Origin: CAUZEO01 sp963578625
Lineage (GTDB): Bacteria; Verrucomicrobiota; Kiritimatiellia; SLOV01
DNA: 22,388 nt
Direction of reading: 5' to 3'
NCBI GenBank assembly: GCA_963578625.1
Contig: CAUZEO010000040.1
Span: 1 to 22,388, forward strand
In this document: piece by piece, positions 19,857-22,388 of the stretch
How positions within the stretch are numbered: position 1 is the stretch's first letter
How the letters are laid out: each line of letters starts with the position of its first letter
Translations under genes and position numbers: made by a program
The notes under the pieces: generated by a model
Databases searched by the model: none
Told to the model about the DNA's origin: nothing
What the model saw: the letters and a program-made list of their open reading frames with translations, nothing else

Positions 19857-21220
19857 ATGGGCTTCAGTTCTCACATATTCGTTTTCTATTTTCTTCCCTT
19901 GGTGCTGCTCTGCTACTACGCCTTGCCGGGGCGAGGCCGAAATCTCCTGCTGACTCTCTTCAGCTACTTCTTCTATGGATGGGCGAATCCGCTTTTTGTC
20001 GTGCTCCTGTTTTTTCGACCGTCGTCGATTTTTGTTGCGGCCTTTTCATCGCGAGACCCCGAGACGGGGTTGAGGTACTGACGCAGGGCGGAGCCCGGTC
20101 GCGTGGGCAACGAATTGCCTTGGCCATTTCGATTTGCTCCAATCTCTCGCTCCTCGGGTTTTTTAAATATTTCAATTTTGCGGCGGAGAACTATGACGCA
20201 TTGATGTCTGTGTTCGGGCTGAATGCAATGGCCCTGGACTTGTGGTTCCGGATTACACTTCCCCTGGGCATCAGTTTCTACACCTTCCAGTCGATGAGCT
20301 ATTCCATCGATGTCTACCGGGGCCACGCGAAAGTGATCAGAAACTTTCCGGACTTCGCCTGCTATGTTGCCATGTTTCCGCAATTGGTGGCCGGGCCGAT
20401 TATCCGGTTCCAGGAGGTCGCAGGGCAAATGATCTCGAGGATCTGTTCCCTTGAGAAATTCTCCCGCGGAATCACTTTCGTATGTCTCGGGATGGCGAAA
20501 AAGGTCCTTGTTGCCAATCCGTGCGGAAAAATTGCGGACATGGCCTTCGATGCCGGCAGCGTAGGTTTCCTGGACGCCTGGTGCGGAGCGATCGCGTATT
20601 CTTTTCAAATCTATTTCGATTTCAGCGGGTACTCCGATATGGCGATCGGCTTGGGGCTGATGCTGGGATTCGTTTTTCCCAAGAACTTTGACTCTCCATA
20701 CCACGCGAAATCGATCACCGAGTTCTGGAGGCGCTGGCATATTTCGCTGTCCACCTGGCTACGCGACTACCTCTACATTCCGCTCGGTGGAAATCGGAAG
20801 GGGGATAGCCGGACATATCTGAATCTTGCAACCGTGATGTTGCTGGGTGGGTTGTGGCACGGAGCCTCCTGGAATTTCGCCATCTGGGGCGGAATTCACG
20901 GCGCGATGCTGGCTGGTGAGCGGTTGATGGGTAAGGAGAGCGCATACCGCGGATTGCCGGCGCCCATCCGGATGCTGATCACGTTTGCCATCATTCTCTT
21001 TTCGTGGGTGTTTTTTCGCGCCGCGGATTTAGGCGCCGCGGTGACCTATTGCGGGAGTATGCTTGGTATCGGCAGTCCTCACGACGGAGGGGGTCTCATC
21101 GGGGGTGTGATCTATCAGCCGTACTTCCTGCTGACATTGGCCGCCGCTGCCGGTTTCGTTTGGGCGGCGCCACCGACATTACACGCGCTCAGAAGTGGGT
21201 TCTGTCCCTCTTCTTTCTGA
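19857..21220 (+). CDS. MBOAT family O-acyltransferase (AlgI-like), frameshifted
   Basis: Multi-pass membrane-bound O-acyltransferase of the AlgI/DltB type, passing acetyl groups across the membrane for polysaccharide acetylation. Start at 19857 (MGFSSHIFVFYFLPLVLLCY), the standard AlgI opening. Near the TTTTTT run at about 20010-20015 the frame breaks; one extra T gives LLFFSTVVDFCCGLFIAR and the frame running to 21220 takes over. Core marks: GISFYTFQSMSYSIDVYRG, FPQLVAGPIIRF, FDFSGYSDMAIGLGLMLG and WRRWHISLSTWLRDYLYIPL. The two conserved histidines are in WHGASWNFAIW (codon 20858) and GGIHG (codon 20897). The expected last membrane helix is missing: after WAAPPT the frame ends in a short unrelated tail. 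It overlaps the AlgX-like gene in another frame. Confidence 0.82.
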
Positions 21221-22388
21221 CACTGATCTTTTCGGTTCCCGTTCTGCAGCAAGTGCGGGACGGCGTGGGCACCTCGTCGTGCCGCGGGAGCGTTGGCGGC
21301 GCATGGGCGGTCTTCAGCGGGGCTAGCGCAGGGCCGTCAGGCGAGGTGAAGCCACACATTTTCGGCCGGTTGGTGGAGGCCAATCGGGTTTTGCTTCGTG
21401 GAATGCGTGAACTTGAGAATGACTTGGCGGATACATCATTTCTTACCCAGGCACTCTTACCTCCAACGCAACTGTTCCTCACCAGCATCCTGGGGGCAGG
21501 AAACGAGCAGACCTATCCCGGTACAGGCGGATGGCTCTTTTATCGACCAAGTATCGACTCCCTAACCGGTCCGGGATTTCTGGAGGAGGAAGTGCTTGCG
21601 GCCAGGTCCCGCGGCGGAAACGAGTGGGCATCCCCGCCGCAGCCGGATCCCGTCGCTGCGATTCATCAGTTTCAGCGGCAGCTCGCGGATCGGGGAATTC
21701 AACTCATCCTGGTGCCCACCCCGGTGAAAGCTTCCCTTCATCCGGAAAGGATGTCGGGCCGATACAGAAAAGCGAGACCGGTGATTCGAAATCCATCCTA
21801 CAATCGATGGATCGACTCGTTGGATGAGGGCGTGCTCGTTTTCGATCCGGCACCGCTCCTGGCGCAGAACCGGGACTCGACGGGCGCCGCGCAGTACCTG
21901 GAGTCCGACACCCACTGGACTCCCCAGGCTATGCAGCATGTCGCGGCCGGACTCTCGCGATTCATTCATGAGCACATTGAACTGTCTGATCATACCGGCA
22001 CCAGGCTCACCCGCCACGCAGGGAAAGTTCGGAATCTTGGCGATATTGCAGCGATGCTTACACTGCCGTCCTCACGGCAATCTTATCCGGACCAGGCCGT
22101 GGACCTCCTGGAAATCCGCGACAACGAGAAGTCGTGGCAGAGTGACACTGGAGCGGATGTGCTGGTGCTTGGGGACAGCTTCAGCAACATTTACTCACTG
22201 GATTCGATGGGGTGGGGCGCCTCCGCGGGATTTGTCGAGCAGCTCAGTTTTGAGCTCGCTCGTCCCGTGGATGCAATCCTTCGTAACGATGGAGGTGCGC
22301 ACGAAACGCGGGAAATGTTGAGCCGGGAATTAGCGCGTGGGCGCGATCGCCTTGGTGGAAAGCGTGTCGTCGTCTGGCAATTTTCTGA
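21160..22388 (+). CDS. AlgX/AlgJ-like O-acetyltransferase (SGNH-like), 3' end cut by window
   Basis: Periplasmic SGNH-like acetyltransferase that takes acetyl groups delivered by an MBOAT partner and places them on a polysaccharide. The frame is open from before 21160 to the last base with no stop, so the gene continues beyond the window. An N-terminal membrane helix (WVLSLFFLTLIFSVPVLQQ) is followed by GAGNEQTYPGTGGWLFYRPS and by QLADRGIQLILVPTPVKASL. The catalytic marks are DTHWTP (Asp codon 21907, His codon 21913) and LGDSFSNIYSLD (Ser codon 22177), giving a Ser-Asp-His set. No convincing start exists: TTG at 21160 is only the nearest candidate. The N-terminal 20 or so residues usual in this family are absent, suggesting a deletion at the AlgI/AlgX boundary. 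Confidence 0.82.
   Translation, partial: MGGATDITRAQKWVLSLFFLTLIFSVPVLQQVRDGVGTSSCRGSVGGAWAVFSGASAGPSGEVKPHIFGRLVEANRVLLRGMRELENDLADTSFLTQALLPPTQLFLTSILGAGNEQTYPGTGGWLFYRPSIDSLTGPGFLEEEVLAARSRGGNEWASPPQPDPVAAIHQFQRQLADRGIQLILVPTPVKASLHPERMSGRYRKARPVIRNPSYNRWIDSLDEGVLVFDPAPLLAQNRDSTGAAQYLESDTHWTPQAMQHVAAGLSRFIHEHIELSDHTGTRLTRHAGKVRNLGDIAAMLTLPSSRQSYPDQAVDLLEIRDNEKSWQSDTGADVLVLGDSFSNIYSLDSMGWGASAGFVEQLSFELARPVDAILRNDGGAHETREMLSRELARGRDRLGGKRVVVWQFS

Noticed and set aside
1..22388. CRISPR array, toxin-antitoxin or restriction system
   Set aside because: No regularly spaced direct repeats with unique spacers and no recognisable nuclease, methylase or antitoxin motif were seen; the HAF repeats are coding.

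Overview
The window is moderately GC-rich bacterial DNA. It comes from a free-living Gram-negative-type organism: there is a GspG-like pseudopilin, a PEP-CTERM exosortase substrate and an AlgI/AlgX-type acetylation pair. Two phytanoyl-CoA dioxygenase (PhyH) paralogues, several sugar and acid catabolic enzymes and a large non-coding fraction would suit Hydrogenedentota, Planctomycetota, Lentisphaerota or a related group. There is no rRNA or ribosomal protein to settle the phylum, so this placement is inference.

Layout. 1-3.6 kb: pseudopilin, PhyH 1 behind a good sigma-70-like promoter, a DegT-type aminotransferase and a dienelactone hydrolase (the last two on the minus strand). 3.6-4.5 kb: mostly non-coding, with a DUF6504-like N-terminal fragment and a period-9 intergenic repeat. 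4.5-5.2 kb: an RraA/HMG-aldolase family gene. 5.3-9.0 kb: a putative degenerate tRNA-bounded island. An intact tRNA-Arg(UCG) lies at 8917-8993, an integrase C-terminal fragment sits just downstream of it, and a 52-bp copy of the tRNA 3' half lies at 5332-5383. The cargo is a HAF-repeat PEP-CTERM protein, a 57-codon secreted-type ORF and a Cys-rich LTxxQ protein. Two nearly identical 180-bp repeats bracket the HAF gene and the 57-codon ORF; the Cys-rich gene lies outside the pair. 9.1-12.2 kb: a minus-strand alpha-galactosidase (GH36-like) and zinc-dependent dehydrogenase pair, with the C-terminal stump of a lost galactosidase paralogue upstream. 12.2-14.1 kb: a large secreted beta-propeller/Kelch protein. 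14.4-17.2 kb: PhyH 2 and an acyl-CoA cluster (thioesterase, broken acyl-CoA ligase, thiolase stump, DUF35 zinc-ribbon/OB-fold protein). 17.2-19.3 kb: a lactonase divergent from an SDR. 19.3 kb to the end: a polysaccharide-deacetylase-like remnant, then a frameshifted MBOAT acyltransferase (AlgI-like) and an AlgX/AlgJ-like acetyltransferase that runs off the window.

How the genes fit together. The galactosidase, dehydrogenase, lactonase, SDR, RraA and DLH genes look like peripheral sugar and organic-acid catabolism. The thioesterase-ligase-thiolase-DUF35 series looks like an acyl-CoA/CoA-thioester operon that has lost an internal segment. The MBOAT/AlgX pair would O-acetylate an exported polysaccharide.

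The most unusual trait is the density of broken or abridged genes: a ligase/thiolase deletion joint, an AlgI/AlgX joint, homopolymer frameshifts, the integrase stump, the galactosidase stump, the deacetylase remnant and the DUF6504 stump. Either the region is decaying, or the assembly carries indels and collapsed joints; sequence alone cannot separate these. I did not find a defence system, CRISPR array or complete transposon.
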